From Alloprevotella sp. oral taxon 473 str. F0040 (GTDB lineage Bacteria > Bacteroidota > Bacteroidia > Bacteroidales > Bacteroidaceae): DNA of 64,000 nucleotides. Where the stretch lies: assembly GCF_000318095.2 (NCBI RefSeq), contig NZ_KB290716.1, forward strand, positions 20,426-84,425, given 5' to 3'. Shown here in pieces: positions 45,139 to 54,839 of this stretch. The notes beneath the pieces are model-generated. The model had not been told where the DNA came from, made no database searches, and saw only the letters and a program-made list of their open reading frames with translations. Each line of letters starts with the position of its first letter. Positions within the stretch are counted from its first letter, which is position 1. The position numbers and the translations under genes are program-made.

Positions 45139-47106
45139 TTAATTGCCACGATAAGGCTTGAGAACTAGAGCTACGATGTTGAGTGCGCTGCAACGGATTT
45201 TCTTGTCACTTCTTCTCTTCTTAGGCATGGTGATCACCAAACGAGGGAATGAGTCGATGCCACTAGGCAATCCTCTATAGCATTTGGGGAATTCGATGTA
45301 CTTACCAAGCTTAATGGTGTTGACCTTGCTCTGATCGAACTGGGGATTACCCTTCGCATCTTTTTCTTCTTGGTCGATGGTGATGGTTTTTGTAGCCTTT
45401 CCATCTTCGTCAGTAAACTCGATTTCCTTACCTTCGTCGTCTAAGACTTTGGCAGAAAAAACAACGCGCTCATCATCTACATCACCGAAGTTGAGGTCGG
45501 TCTTAGAAGGCACCATAACAAGTTCTACTTCGTAACGCGTAGAGAATACTTGTGGCAAGCGGAGGTTAACTACCATCTCAGACTGGATGTTGTCGATTTG
45601 GAAGCGAACATAAGTGTTGGTTGCGATGTCGCCTTTGACACCAGTCATGACAACATTACCGTCAGCATCTTTAATCTCATTACCAGCTTCATCGGTTTTA
45701 GCACGATACTCGTTATAGTTAGACTCGTTGAGTGTAATGAATGTTCCCTTACCAGAAGCAGAACGAACATTGTTGGTATTGAGAATCACAAAGAATCCAG
45801 AACGTCCCATGAGATACTCCACCTTTTGTACCCAAGCATAAGCTGGATCCAAATCATACTTCGTCAAACGATAGATGTAACCATTAGAAGCACGATAAGG
45901 AGTGATACCAGCTAACACAGGATTCTGTGCGCTGTTAGTACCTTTGCCATCTGCTGCTGAATTATAGAACACGACACCAGATGTAGCAACCAAAGAGTCT
46001 GCATGATTGACATAGTTGTTGAGCTGAGCAGAGTCTTTGCCATCGATGTTGCGCATATAATAAGGCGCAAAGAACATATTGACAGCGATGTTCTGTTCTG
46101 TGACATGCTGTTGCAAGGAGTCTGCAAGTGTCATCTTAGGATCGGCCTTGGTAGGTGCATCAAGTCTGAACTGGTCCTTGAGGGTTTTACGGTTGAAGTC
46201 AGCACCGTTCCATTCATAAGAGTAGCGTTGACCATATTTCAAAATACGACCTATCTTCTCTTTGGCTTGGAGCCATGCTTCATTCGTTGGGATGAGGGCT
46301 ACATAAGTAGAGTCTTCATTACGAATGCTGGCTCTTGCAAAATTAAGAATCTCGTTGCGACGACTCACAACAGTATCCACATATACCATCTGTCCTTTCT
46401 CATTCAAGGCACCAGGAGTCGAACGATTCCAGAGGGTGTCGATTTCAGTACGAGATGCAATCAAGTTGTTGACACTAGAGAACTGTGGATAGTAACCGAG
46501 ATAGTCGTAGATATTGTAGGCGAAGGGGGCAACACCATTCAAAAGATGTAGGCTACCATTGCTGGCTACTTGGGTGCTACCTTGAACAGGAATGCTGCTA
46601 AACTTGTCACCTGAGTAGATGGCATTCTTTTGGTTCATCATCTTGATTTCCTGTTTGCCGGTATAACCTTCGTGGTTAAAGCGAGCAATGTGGTTACCTA
46701 CAAGCTGTGACCAAACATAGTATGAGATGTCGAGTGCTTTAGTGCGACCTTCGGGAGTGCCGAGAGCGGCATACTTAGCAGCAGCATCGAGAGTATCGTT
46801 CCAAGTCTTTGCATTGAAAGAACCATTAACGGGAGCCCACATGGTGAAGCTCTGAGACTGATTCAACAACTCTGCTGCTGTGATAGTAGACTTGTGATCA
46901 TTCTCATTGCTCAAGACCTTGGTACGCTTTAAGATTCCAGCAAAGTCTGACAAATTGGGATTGCTCTCAATGGTTTCCCAAAGGGTCTTATCAGAACCTA
47001 TGGTATTTTTGATATCAAAATGGTCGTCTGTGCAGGCACTTATGGCAAGCATGGCCATGGTGGCTAGTGCACCGCGAGATACCCATTGACTTATTCTATT
47101 CTTCAT
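45139..47106 (-). CDS. Fasciclin (FAS1) domain lipoprotein, 655 residues
   Basis: The signal peptide ends ISAC (Cys25) and is followed by TDDHFD, an acidic start that resembles the lipoprotein export signal used in this phylum to reach the cell surface. FAS1 domain 1 (about 40-195) has SQSFTMWAPVNGSFNAKTW. Domain 2 (about 200-420) has STYVALIPTNEAWLQAKEK. The last ~220 residues form a beta-rich domain without a clear name. FAS1 domains mediate adhesion and ligand binding in many organisms. The protein lies between another FAS1 lipoprotein and the second SusC, so it is probably an accessory surface protein of the SusCD complexes. Confidence 0.85.
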   Translation of the reverse strand: MKNRISQWVSRGALATMAMLAISACTDDHFDIKNTIGSDKTLWETIESNPNLSDFAGILKRTKVLSNENDHKSTITAAELLNQSQSFTMWAPVNGSFNAKTWNDTLDAAAKYAALGTPEGRTKALDISYYVWSQLVGNHIARFNHEGYTGKQEIKMMNQKNAIYSGDKFSSIPVQGSTQVASNGSLHLLNGVAPFAYNIYDYLGYYPQFSSVNNLIASRTEIDTLWNRSTPGALNEKGQMVYVDTVVSRRNEILNFARASIRNEDSTYVALIPTNEAWLQAKEKIGRILKYGQRYSYEWNGADFNRKTLKDQFRLDAPTKADPKMTLADSLQQHVTEQNIAVNMFFAPYYMRNIDGKDSAQLNNYVNHADSLVATSGVVFYNSAADGKGTNSAQNPVLAGITPYRASNGYIYRLTKYDLDPAYAWVQKVEYLMGRSGFFVILNTNNVRSASGKGTFITLNESNYNEYRAKTDEAGNEIKDADGNVVMTGVKGDIATNTYVRFQIDNIQSEMVVNLRLPQVFSTRYEVELVMVPSKTDLNFGDVDDERVVFSAKVLDDEGKEIEFTDEDGKATKTITIDQEEKDAKGNPQFDQSKVNTIKLGKYIEFPKCYRGLPSGIDSFPRLVITMPKKRRSDKKIRCSALNIVALVLKPYRGN

Positions 47107-47141
47107 TGTGATAGGAAAGCTGAAGGTGAGAAATTATACAA

Positions 47142-47195
47142 CCTTTCTCTTGCTGCTGGCAGAAGCCTAAAGGCTTGCCAGCAACAGAGAAAAGG
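47142..47195 (-). other. Strong hairpin in the FAS1-FAS1 gap
   Basis: TTGCTGCTGGCAGAAGCC pairs with GGCTTGCCAGCAA with small bulges, and the outer CCTTTCTCT pairs with AGAGAAAAGG. It fills most of the 95-base gap between the two FAS1 genes. On the minus strand TTGTATAATTTC follows, so it may be an attenuator or a stabilising element. Confidence 0.65.
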
Positions 47196-47201
47196 AAAGC
47201 T

Positions 47202-49319
47202 TTACCACTGATCTTCGGGCTCTAACGTGCCGCTAAAGACAGAGTTGGGAACTAATTCAAAATAATCAGAGAAGAACTGGCTATCAGTTTGGTTCAAAGC
47301 AGACTTGAAGCGGAGATAGTAGCTCTTACCTGGCTCCATGTGTTGCACTGTAATGATGCGGCGAAGGATGTCTCCAGAACCAAAATTTCGAAGGTCAGTA
47401 TCACCCTTACCGTCATTGACAGTGAATGAACGAGGAGCTTTCATCCAGCCGTGGTTGCGCATGTTCTTATCGTTTTCAGCATTGAGGCTTTCATCCTTTG
47501 AATCTGCTACCCAACCAATGTTATCGTTGCCTTTACCAGCTTGACGCATGTCAACGGGCAAGCCAGCGGGACGCAAGTCATTGGGGCTATTGCCGAAATA
47601 AACTTGACACATACCGCGGAGACTGTTGTTAGAAAGTCCCATGCGGATTTCATAAGTTCCGGCAGCTGGTACGGGAGGTAACTTCAACACGAAGTCGTAC
47701 AAACCAAGTACCATCAATTCATCACCTTGATAGTCACGCCAGCCACTACCACCAACCGCAGAGGAGTGAAGATAAAGGAGGCGTGTGCCTTCACTTGCAT
47801 TGAGAATGTTGTTGAAAAATCCTCTGGGGAAGTAAGTGTATTTGCGATTGCTACGGCAACCGTAGGATAACAATTCAGGAAGAATGGTAGTGATGTCGAA
47901 ACGGATGCGCTCTCCGCCTAAAGCAGCACGAGCAGTTTGGTCGAGCATCAAGATTTTACCAATGGGGAAATAGTATCCATTCAACGCATTATTGTCAACG
48001 GCTTTACCATTTACTTGGTTTTCAGCAGACACCTCAATACCCTCTGCCACTACTTTTGTCATTTTAGTGTAATCATTAGGATCGTAAGTTGCTACACGAT
48101 TCAAATGAATTTTGTGGTCAGTTGCAGTTTGAGTAATCTTCATCAACTCTGGGTTCTCACCCACAGTGGTGAAATAGTCAAATACATCAATAGAATATTT
48201 ATTCTGCTGTGGGTTATAAGCATCACCATACTTGTAGCCCCATTCACTATAGTGCGCTACAAATTGGTTGAAGCCCATACGCCCTTTCAAGAAGTGATAA
48301 GCCACAAACCTATTGACAGCATTTTTCTCGTTGGTTAAATCGCCTTGTGCTTCTGTACCATAAGCCGTTTCTACCTTAGCACGCACGGCAGCGACAATCT
48401 CATCTGTGTTAGTGATGGCACCACCTGTACCCAATACTGGAGCAGGAATGCCCCACTCTTTGGCGTAAACATCGTCAGTTTCGACAAAACCAGTGAAACC
48501 TAAGTAGCGGTGTTGCGCCTCTGAGAAACGACCAACTACGCCATTGAAGCGGCGTGGCTCAGTTTCGTGCTCTTGAGCTTCATAGGCTTGGTCGAGTGTT
48601 TCCACCAATTTCTTGTCCCAACCTGTAGCTTTGAGCAATGCTGTCATGACATTCATGTTGCCAGCTTCGGCAATAAGATCGGGCACAGCCTTGCTAGAAG
48701 GAGCAATAACAGCATCAACTTCATGGATGAAACCGTTACTGGTCTTCTGGTCAGTACTTACAATTCGTGAATTACCATTGAGTTGATAATAGGTATCAAT
48801 AGGAGTTTTGGAGCTATCTGTAAGCTGCTTGAGAGTAATCGAACGGTTGTTCAAATCACCTTTTGGGAAAGCACCATTTACATAGTTTCCAAAGTTTGGA
48901 CTATCATAGGCTGTTTCTGTACCATTGTCAATGACACAGCTATATGCGATACGTTGAGCCTGCTCTAGAGACAAATCATTAACAGTCTTGCCTTCTCCCA
49001 AGAGACTGGTGATATACTTCGCCATGGCTTCATTGGTGGGCGCAAAGATGGTGTAGTTTCCACGCGCTGCCAACACAGAGCTGAGAGGAGAAGCATTGTC
49101 CTTGTTACCCAAAGTAACACGCTGCATCACCTTATAAATATCTGAGAACTTAGCATTGTCGCGCAGATGATCCGTGATGGTTTCATCCTTGCTGATGGTG
49201 AAATTACCCGTATCTACCGTTTCGCGGCAGCTTTCCAAAGAGGCAAGTACACCGAGGCCAAGTGAAGCCACGCACACATAAGTGGCGAGTTTCTTGATGC
49301 TAAAACTATACTTGTTCAT
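47202..49319 (-). CDS. Fasciclin (FAS1) domain lipoprotein, 705 residues
   Basis: A lipoprotein signal ending LESC (Cys31) is followed by FAS1 domain 1 (about 45-207), with the diagnostic GNYTIFAPTNEAMAKY, and a second, more divergent domain (about 208-460, closing with GYYFPIGKILMLDQ). Residues ~465-705 form a beta-sandwich-like domain containing AAGTYEIRMGLSNNSLRGMCQVYFGNSPNDL and MEPGKSYYLRFKSA, which looks like a carbohydrate-binding or adhesion fold, but I cannot name it. It overlaps neither neighbour and starts 3 bases after the first susD, indicating tight co-translation. Confidence 0.85.
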   Translation of the reverse strand: MNKYSFSIKKLATYVCVASLGLGVLASLESCRETVDTGNFTISKDETITDHLRDNAKFSDIYKVMQRVTLGNKDNASPLSSVLAARGNYTIFAPTNEAMAKYITSLLGEGKTVNDLSLEQAQRIAYSCVIDNGTETAYDSPNFGNYVNGAFPKGDLNNRSITLKQLTDSSKTPIDTYYQLNGNSRIVSTDQKTSNGFIHEVDAVIAPSSKAVPDLIAEAGNMNVMTALLKATGWDKKLVETLDQAYEAQEHETEPRRFNGVVGRFSEAQHRYLGFTGFVETDDVYAKEWGIPAPVLGTGGAITNTDEIVAAVRAKVETAYGTEAQGDLTNEKNAVNRFVAYHFLKGRMGFNQFVAHYSEWGYKYGDAYNPQQNKYSIDVFDYFTTVGENPELMKITQTATDHKIHLNRVATYDPNDYTKMTKVVAEGIEVSAENQVNGKAVDNNALNGYYFPIGKILMLDQTARAALGGERIRFDITTILPELLSYGCRSNRKYTYFPRGFFNNILNASEGTRLLYLHSSAVGGSGWRDYQGDELMVLGLYDFVLKLPPVPAAGTYEIRMGLSNNSLRGMCQVYFGNSPNDLRPAGLPVDMRQAGKGNDNIGWVADSKDESLNAENDKNMRNHGWMKAPRSFTVNDGKGDTDLRNFGSGDILRRIITVQHMEPGKSYYLRFKSALNQTDSQFFSDYFELVPNSVFSGTLEPEDQW

Positions 49320-49322
49320 AAC

Positions 49323-51293
49323 TTATTTACCATTATTGGTTTTAGGCATGTACTTTTCCCAAGCTGGATTCTGCACCAACTGGCCTCCAGTACTACCACC
49401 ATAGTTCTTACCGTTCACTTTGAGTTCTTCTACATAGATTGGGTTGTAGAGAGACCAAATGGATTGAAGACGTGCGCGAACAGCTGTGGGCAAACCTGCC
49501 CAGTCCAAACCACCCTTAGTCTTGTTTTGAGTGCTGTAAGTGAATTCACACTGGCGAACGATGTCGAACCAACGCTTACCTTCACCAATGAATTCTCTTT
49601 GACGTTCGGCAGCAATATAATTCACAACATTGCTATAGTCTCTGTGACGAGCATCCCAAGCCTCGGCAAACTTCTTTGCCTTTTCTCCTTCTGCCACATT
49701 CTTGATAGCATCGTCTTCAAACTTTGGTGAACGAATACGCACGCTAAAGTTCTCACTACCTTCAATCAGGGTGTCAGCACCTGGGTTGTTACGACGATAG
49801 ATGTCGTCGGCAAGCATATAGGCAGTGCGTTGATTCAAGCTCTTTTGTCCCTTGGCACTTTGCACCATCACCGTTTCCTGTTTGAAATCGCTGGTCAAAC
49901 GAGCCAATGCCTCTGCTTGAATTGTCATCACATCTGTAAGGCGATAAACAGGCCAGTGGGCTTTTTGAGAACTATTATTACGCATCGAGTAAGATACCCT
50001 CCCCTGGCGTACATTAAGAGGGTTAATATCACTCACCGAAGAAGCAGCTCCTTTAATGATGGGAGTAGAGGATGCTTTACCATTTTCATCCAAGAAACCA
50101 TAGGAAACCATGCGCAGGTCAGTCTTACCATAGCCCTTTTCTACGTCAACTTTATCGGTCACGTTGAATAGACCATTGGCTGCAATCATATTACCAGCAC
50201 TATGACTACCACTACCATCACCATAGAATTCTGAAGGGATAGTAGTGTTCTTTACGTTCACTCCATCAAAGTAGAGTTCAAAAATACTTTCTGGTGAAAA
50301 TTGAATACCAAAGACCATGTTATACGCATCATCAGAAACAGCAAATTTTGAATCTGAATTGCGATATAAGGGGTAACGTACATTGGCACGATAGTCCGTA
50401 GGCTTAATGTTGTTGGTCAGAAGATACTGTTGGTATTCTTCTGCTGCTTTATCAATCACGTATTGAGCATACTGCACAGACTTTTGCAAAAGCTCTTGAG
50501 ACAATGCATTTTCTTGAGCTGCTGTGAGCTCTGCGCCATTTTCACCCTTGATAGGGAAACCTTTAATCTTGGCATTTTTCACCAAGCCAGCACGCCAGAG
50601 GTACATATCTGCCAACAAGGCATACATACCATTCTGAAGGATGCGACACTTATTGTTGTAAGTATCACCATAGTTCGTACTGGCTCTTCCAATATTATCT
50701 TCTACTTGTTTAATGAGCAGAGCCATCAAATCTGCAGCAGGTGTGGCAGGAATCTTAGAAGTACGTGCATCACGGTCTGTGTCTACAGAGTGTTCTACGA
50801 AAGGAACATCGCGATAGGCACGAACCAAATAGAAATAATATAAAGCACGCAAGGCAATCATTTCACTCTTAATGGGAGCAAAATCACCTTCTGTGAAAGA
50901 AGGATCTACCTTATCACGCACCATGCGTTCACCATTGTCAAGGACTTCGTTGCAGAAGTTGATACCTTTATACATGGATGACCAGTCGAACATCCCTTGC
51001 GTGGGTTGTAACACCCCATCCTGCAAGTAGCGATATTCAGTCTTCTCGGTCTTGTTCAGCTCTACATTGTCAGAGCGAAACTCTCCCCAAATGAGAATAT
51101 TGCTGGTGTTTTGTGTCAATTGATAATATGCGGCATTACGCACATTCTCAACATCGTTTTTACTCCCCCAGAATTCCTCTTTCGTAATAGAGTCGGTGGG
51201 ATAGAGTGTCAAGTAATCACTACAAGACACCAATCCGCCCGCCAACACAATTGCGCTGGATGTAAGGAGTTTGTTGATGATATTTCTTTTCAT
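49323..51293 (-). CDS. SusD/RagB-family surface lipoprotein (first pair)
   Basis: A 656-residue SusD-like protein. The signal peptide ends LVSC (Cys24) followed by SDYLTLYPTDSITKEEFWGSK, the standard N-terminus of the family. The C-terminal motif YIAAERQREFIGEGKRWFDIVR is present near residues 560-580. It should cap the preceding SusC (133-base gap with a hairpin) and bind its cargo on the cell surface. The FAS1 gene follows after 3 bases. Length is somewhat above the family average; the ligand is not predictable. Confidence 0.93.
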   Translation of the reverse strand: MKRNIINKLLTSSAIVLAGGLVSCSDYLTLYPTDSITKEEFWGSKNDVENVRNAAYYQLTQNTSNILIWGEFRSDNVELNKTEKTEYRYLQDGVLQPTQGMFDWSSMYKGINFCNEVLDNGERMVRDKVDPSFTEGDFAPIKSEMIALRALYYFYLVRAYRDVPFVEHSVDTDRDARTSKIPATPAADLMALLIKQVEDNIGRASTNYGDTYNNKCRILQNGMYALLADMYLWRAGLVKNAKIKGFPIKGENGAELTAAQENALSQELLQKSVQYAQYVIDKAAEEYQQYLLTNNIKPTDYRANVRYPLYRNSDSKFAVSDDAYNMVFGIQFSPESIFELYFDGVNVKNTTIPSEFYGDGSGSHSAGNMIAANGLFNVTDKVDVEKGYGKTDLRMVSYGFLDENGKASSTPIIKGAASSVSDINPLNVRQGRVSYSMRNNSSQKAHWPVYRLTDVMTIQAEALARLTSDFKQETVMVQSAKGQKSLNQRTAYMLADDIYRRNNPGADTLIEGSENFSVRIRSPKFEDDAIKNVAEGEKAKKFAEAWDARHRDYSNVVNYIAAERQREFIGEGKRWFDIVRQCEFTYSTQNKTKGGLDWAGLPTAVRARLQSIWSLYNPIYVEELKVNGKNYGGSTGGQLVQNPAWEKYMPKTNNGK

Positions 51294-51360
51294 GAGGTCT
51301 TAGATAAAGAGCGACAAGAGTCAACTCTATGATAAATAAGATGCTTATTGAAATGTTTCC

Positions 51361-51404
51361 TGTAGGTAAGCGGCAAAGTTCTCAAAACTTTGCCTACCCC
51401 TACA
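51361..51404 (-). other. Hairpin in the susC-susD gap (first pair)
   Basis: GGCAAAGTT (51372-51380) pairs with AACTTTGCC (51386-51394) and TGTAGG pairs with CCTACA outside. It lies in the 133-base gap between susC and susD, where similar hairpins are also found in the second pair. Confidence 0.65.
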
Positions 51405-51426
51405 CGGAAAACAGAGACCATTTGTG

Positions 51427-54400
51427 TTAGAAACCGAAGTTCAAGCTAAATGTAAACGAACGAGCGTTAGGCGTTTGCTGTCTGTCGATAGCAGGGCTAT
51501 AACCTGCAGCTCCGTGCTCTGGCTCAACACCTGAATACTTCGTCCAACGGAAAAGGTTGTTGGCTGAGAAGTGAATATTCAGAGCTGAAAGGCCGAGTTT
51601 CTTCAGATGCTTAGCATCAACAGAATAACCCAATTGGAAATATTGGAAACGCAAGTAGTCTGCAGCTTCAACGTAGCGGTCAGAAGCCAACGCATTGAAA
51701 GAGTTTCCTGCAGAAGCATTCTTCGCACGAGGAATTTCAGTCACGTCGCCATTCTTGCGCCAGCGCCAGTTAACAGATGCCATCTGATTCTTGTTGGTAC
51801 GCATATCTTCAGCTTCCATACGGGCAAGGTTGATTACCTTGTTACCTACACGGAAATTGAAGTTGGTCTTCAATGACCAGCGACCATAACGGAAGTCTAC
51901 ACCAAAACCACCGTTGACTTTAGGATTAGAAGAGCCTAGATAAACGATATCAAGTTCGTTGATTTGACCATCATGGTTGATATCTTCGTAAATTACGTCA
52001 CCACCTTCGAAACGATAGTTGACACCACCATAATCAAAGTACATGGGAAGAGGATTTCCGGCCTTGTCATAAATGACATTACCGTTGGCATCACGTGCAA
52101 TAGGTGCAGTCTTACCAGTAGCCTTAGCCGTATTGACTTTACCTGCAGCATCTACATACTTATTCTTCTCTTCATTTTGGAAGTAACCATTGTGGTCGTA
52201 GTCATAAGCGTAGACTCCCTTATAGCGGAAACCATAGATACCACCCAATGCGTGACCGAGCTGCACGCGCTTTACGAAGGTTTCATTCTTTTTATCAAAC
52301 TGACCATTCATGGAAGCCAAGACATTCTTGTCCATTTCCGTCACAACGTTCAAGTTTTGCGCTACGTTTGCACGTAGGGTTACGTTAAACTTGCCAATGT
52401 TCAAGATGGGCTTCGTAGAGACAAAGAGTTCCCAACCTTCATTCTCCATTCGACCCACATTACCATTGGCAATGTTAGAATAACCAGTTGAAGAAGGAAT
52501 ACGAATGTTAGACATGAGGAGGTCTGAAGTATACTTCTTATAGACACTCAAGTCAAATTGGAACAAGTCATCTAGCAAGTTGAGGTTGAAACCAAGGTTC
52601 CAAGACTTTGTCTTCTCCCAACGAATCTCCGTAAGACGGAGGTTATCAGGAGCAATACCTTGCTTACCAAGGTATGAACCATAAGAACTATACTTATTGT
52701 AAATCAAACCTTCTCCAAACCAAGCATTACCGTTCACACCCCAGCTAGGACGAACAGCCAACATGCTCACATATTTTTTCAAAGGCTTGAAGAAACCTTC
52801 GTCTGAGATATTCCAACGACCAGAGATACCAGGGAAGAATCCCCATTTGTTACCCGAGCCGAACTTAGTCATACCATCAGCACGAACTGTGAAGTCTACG
52901 ACATATTTTGAACCATAAGCATAGTGCAAAGTACCTGTTCCGTTCATGCTTCTATGTGTACCAGTGGAAGAGCCAGTACCTGTGAGATAGCCTGGAACGG
53001 TGGGGTCACTAATACCACCAGAAATACCAGAGAACGCTAAGTCTTGTTTGGTAGAACTACTTGTATTAATTTCGTAACGTCCCAATACTTGCAAAGAGTG
53101 ATTCTCGGGAAGATGAGGACGGAACATCAGAGAGTGACGCGAAGTGAACGAGAAGTTCTTAGAGTCAGAGTTGTTGGTAAGGTCCACACCTTGTGTCCAG
53201 TTGTTAGAAGTCAACTGATGCGGATAGTAAGAAGAGGTCGTTTCTGTGTACGCGTTGATATGTACCTCCGCAGTATAATTCAACTGCGTAGTCTCTTCGT
53301 CCTTACCCAAGAACTTATATTCCAAAGAGAATTGTGGAGTAATCGTATAAGTGCTCTGACGATTCCAAGCCAAGTTAGCAATCGCCACAGGGTTACCATT
53401 GTCCACCATGTCACCCAAATAGTAAGAGGTCAAACCAGAGTTATTGGGCAACAGACGATTTTTATAGGCATCACCAGCCTTAGGTGGCATAAGGTAATAC
53501 TCACCAGTATCAAAGTAGTTACCAGTCGCTTGGTCATATTCCCAACGATTCACCGCCATGTTGGGCATTGCCTTGTAGGCCTTATCCAAGATGTTACCGT
53601 TGTTACGGTTGTTCTTGGTGTAAGTGAGGGAGAAGTCAGAAGAGAATTTGATGCGGTCAGACACATAGTAGTCAAGTGTCAGACGAGTAGAGAAGCGATC
53701 GAGAGATTGCTTGATGATCGTACCTGTTTCGTGGTCATATCCACCAGACACACGGAAGGTCACCTTCTCACCACCACCAGAGAGGTTCACACCATAGTTT
53801 TGCTTCGTACCAAACTGGGTCACTTCTTTCACCCAATCCGTGCTCTTATTATAGTTTTCATAATAAGCAGGATGGCTGCGAAGGTAAAGCAACTCTACAA
53901 TACTTGAAGCATAGTCACTCTGATTGGGGTTAAAGTAAGCTTCTTTCAACATCATGGAGTAGCCAGGACCATCGAGCATATTGAGACCCTTAGGCTGCCA
54001 CGCACCATTGAAGCGATAGCTGAAATTCACCTTCGTCTTACCACGCTTACCGCGACGTGTCGTGATTTCAATAACACCATTAGAACCGCGTGCACCCCAG
54101 ATAGCAGTAGAAGCAGCATCTTTGAGCACCTTGATGCTCGCGATGTCCTCAGGATTCACTTGGAGAAGAGTAGCAAACTGTTCTTCGTTATCAAGGTTAT
54201 TGAGGTCGAGTGAAGACACATCCTGTCCGTCGAGAGGATAGCCATTCACCACGATAAGAGGCTCTTGCGAACCGTTGATAGAACTCACACCACGCAAGCG
54301 CATAGAAGTACCAGAACCAAGGTTACCAGAGTTGGCCACGATATCGAGACCAGCGATTTCACCTTGAAGAGCTTCACCTGCAGTAGTGAAGGACAGACCC

Positions 54401-54828
54401 TCTTTGCTGTCCATATTGAGGGTTTGAGTAGCCGTTGAAACTTCCTTTGGTGGAATATCCAAACCATTGGAACGCACACGACGTTTCGTCACAACATCCA
54501 CCGTAGAGATGGCATTGCGGTCGTGTAATTCAATGCGGAAAGTGGTGCGTGCACCGATGTTATCAATACGAGAAGTTTGATAACCTATATAAGAAATCTC
54601 AAGACGGTTGTTGGGATTCTTAATAGTCATGGTGAAGTTACCGCTCATGTCGGTCTGAGCAGCCGATACTACGCGGTTACTCTTATCCTTCTCCACGACG
54701 TTAGCCATAACGATAGCACCATCTGTCTTGCTAAATACATGACCAGAGATGCGCTTCTGCTGCGCAAAGGCCGCCGTAGTGCAACACAAGGCAAGTACAA
54801 TCGTTGAAGTATACTTTATGTGGTTCAT
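51427..54828 (-). CDS. SusC/RagA-family TonB-dependent transporter (first pair)
   Basis: A 1133-residue transporter with signal peptide (cleavage after AFA, residue ~22), a carboxypeptidase-D-like domain (KRISGHVFSKTDGAIVMANVV, ~24-100), the TonB-box-like stretch STVDVV (~110) and the plug (about 130-260), containing GEALQGEIAGLDIV, SGTSMRLRGVSSINGSQEPLIVVNGYPLDG and IKVLKDAASTAIWGARGSNGVIEITTRRG, which is classic SusC. The rest is a 22-strand barrel ending in FTFSLNFGF with a terminal Phe. It follows the large FAS1 gene by 11 bases and is paired with the next susD. Confidence 0.95.
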   Translation of the reverse strand: MNHIKYTSTIVLALCCTTAAFAQQKRISGHVFSKTDGAIVMANVVEKDKSNRVVSAAQTDMSGNFTMTIKNPNNRLEISYIGYQTSRIDNIGARTTFRIELHDRNAISTVDVVTKRRVRSNGLDIPPKEVSTATQTLNMDSKEGLSFTTAGEALQGEIAGLDIVANSGNLGSGTSMRLRGVSSINGSQEPLIVVNGYPLDGQDVSSLDLNNLDNEEQFATLLQVNPEDIASIKVLKDAASTAIWGARGSNGVIEITTRRGKRGKTKVNFSYRFNGAWQPKGLNMLDGPGYSMMLKEAYFNPNQSDYASSIVELLYLRSHPAYYENYNKSTDWVKEVTQFGTKQNYGVNLSGGGEKVTFRVSGGYDHETGTIIKQSLDRFSTRLTLDYYVSDRIKFSSDFSLTYTKNNRNNGNILDKAYKAMPNMAVNRWEYDQATGNYFDTGEYYLMPPKAGDAYKNRLLPNNSGLTSYYLGDMVDNGNPVAIANLAWNRQSTYTITPQFSLEYKFLGKDEETTQLNYTAEVHINAYTETTSSYYPHQLTSNNWTQGVDLTNNSDSKNFSFTSRHSLMFRPHLPENHSLQVLGRYEINTSSSTKQDLAFSGISGGISDPTVPGYLTGTGSSTGTHRSMNGTGTLHYAYGSKYVVDFTVRADGMTKFGSGNKWGFFPGISGRWNISDEGFFKPLKKYVSMLAVRPSWGVNGNAWFGEGLIYNKYSSYGSYLGKQGIAPDNLRLTEIRWEKTKSWNLGFNLNLLDDLFQFDLSVYKKYTSDLLMSNIRIPSSTGYSNIANGNVGRMENEGWELFVSTKPILNIGKFNVTLRANVAQNLNVVTEMDKNVLASMNGQFDKKNETFVKRVQLGHALGGIYGFRYKGVYAYDYDHNGYFQNEEKNKYVDAAGKVNTAKATGKTAPIARDANGNVIYDKAGNPLPMYFDYGGVNYRFEGGDVIYEDINHDGQINELDIVYLGSSNPKVNGGFGVDFRYGRWSLKTNFNFRVGNKVINLARMEAEDMRTNKNQMASVNWRWRKNGDVTEIPRAKNASAGNSFNALASDRYVEAADYLRFQYFQLGYSVDAKHLKKLGLSALNIHFSANNLFRWTKYSGVEPEHGAAGYSPAIDRQQTPNARSFTFSLNFGF

Positions 54829-54839
54829 AATGGCTGAGA

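Noticed and set aside
51361-51404. Transcription terminator splitting the Sus operon
   Set aside because: No T-run follows the stem and no promoter is found before the next gene, so an internal stabilising or attenuating hairpin is more likely.
53044-53907. Plus-strand open frame of 287 codons opposite susC
   Set aside because: Antisense to the SusC barrel; amino acid composition is typical of a shadow frame.
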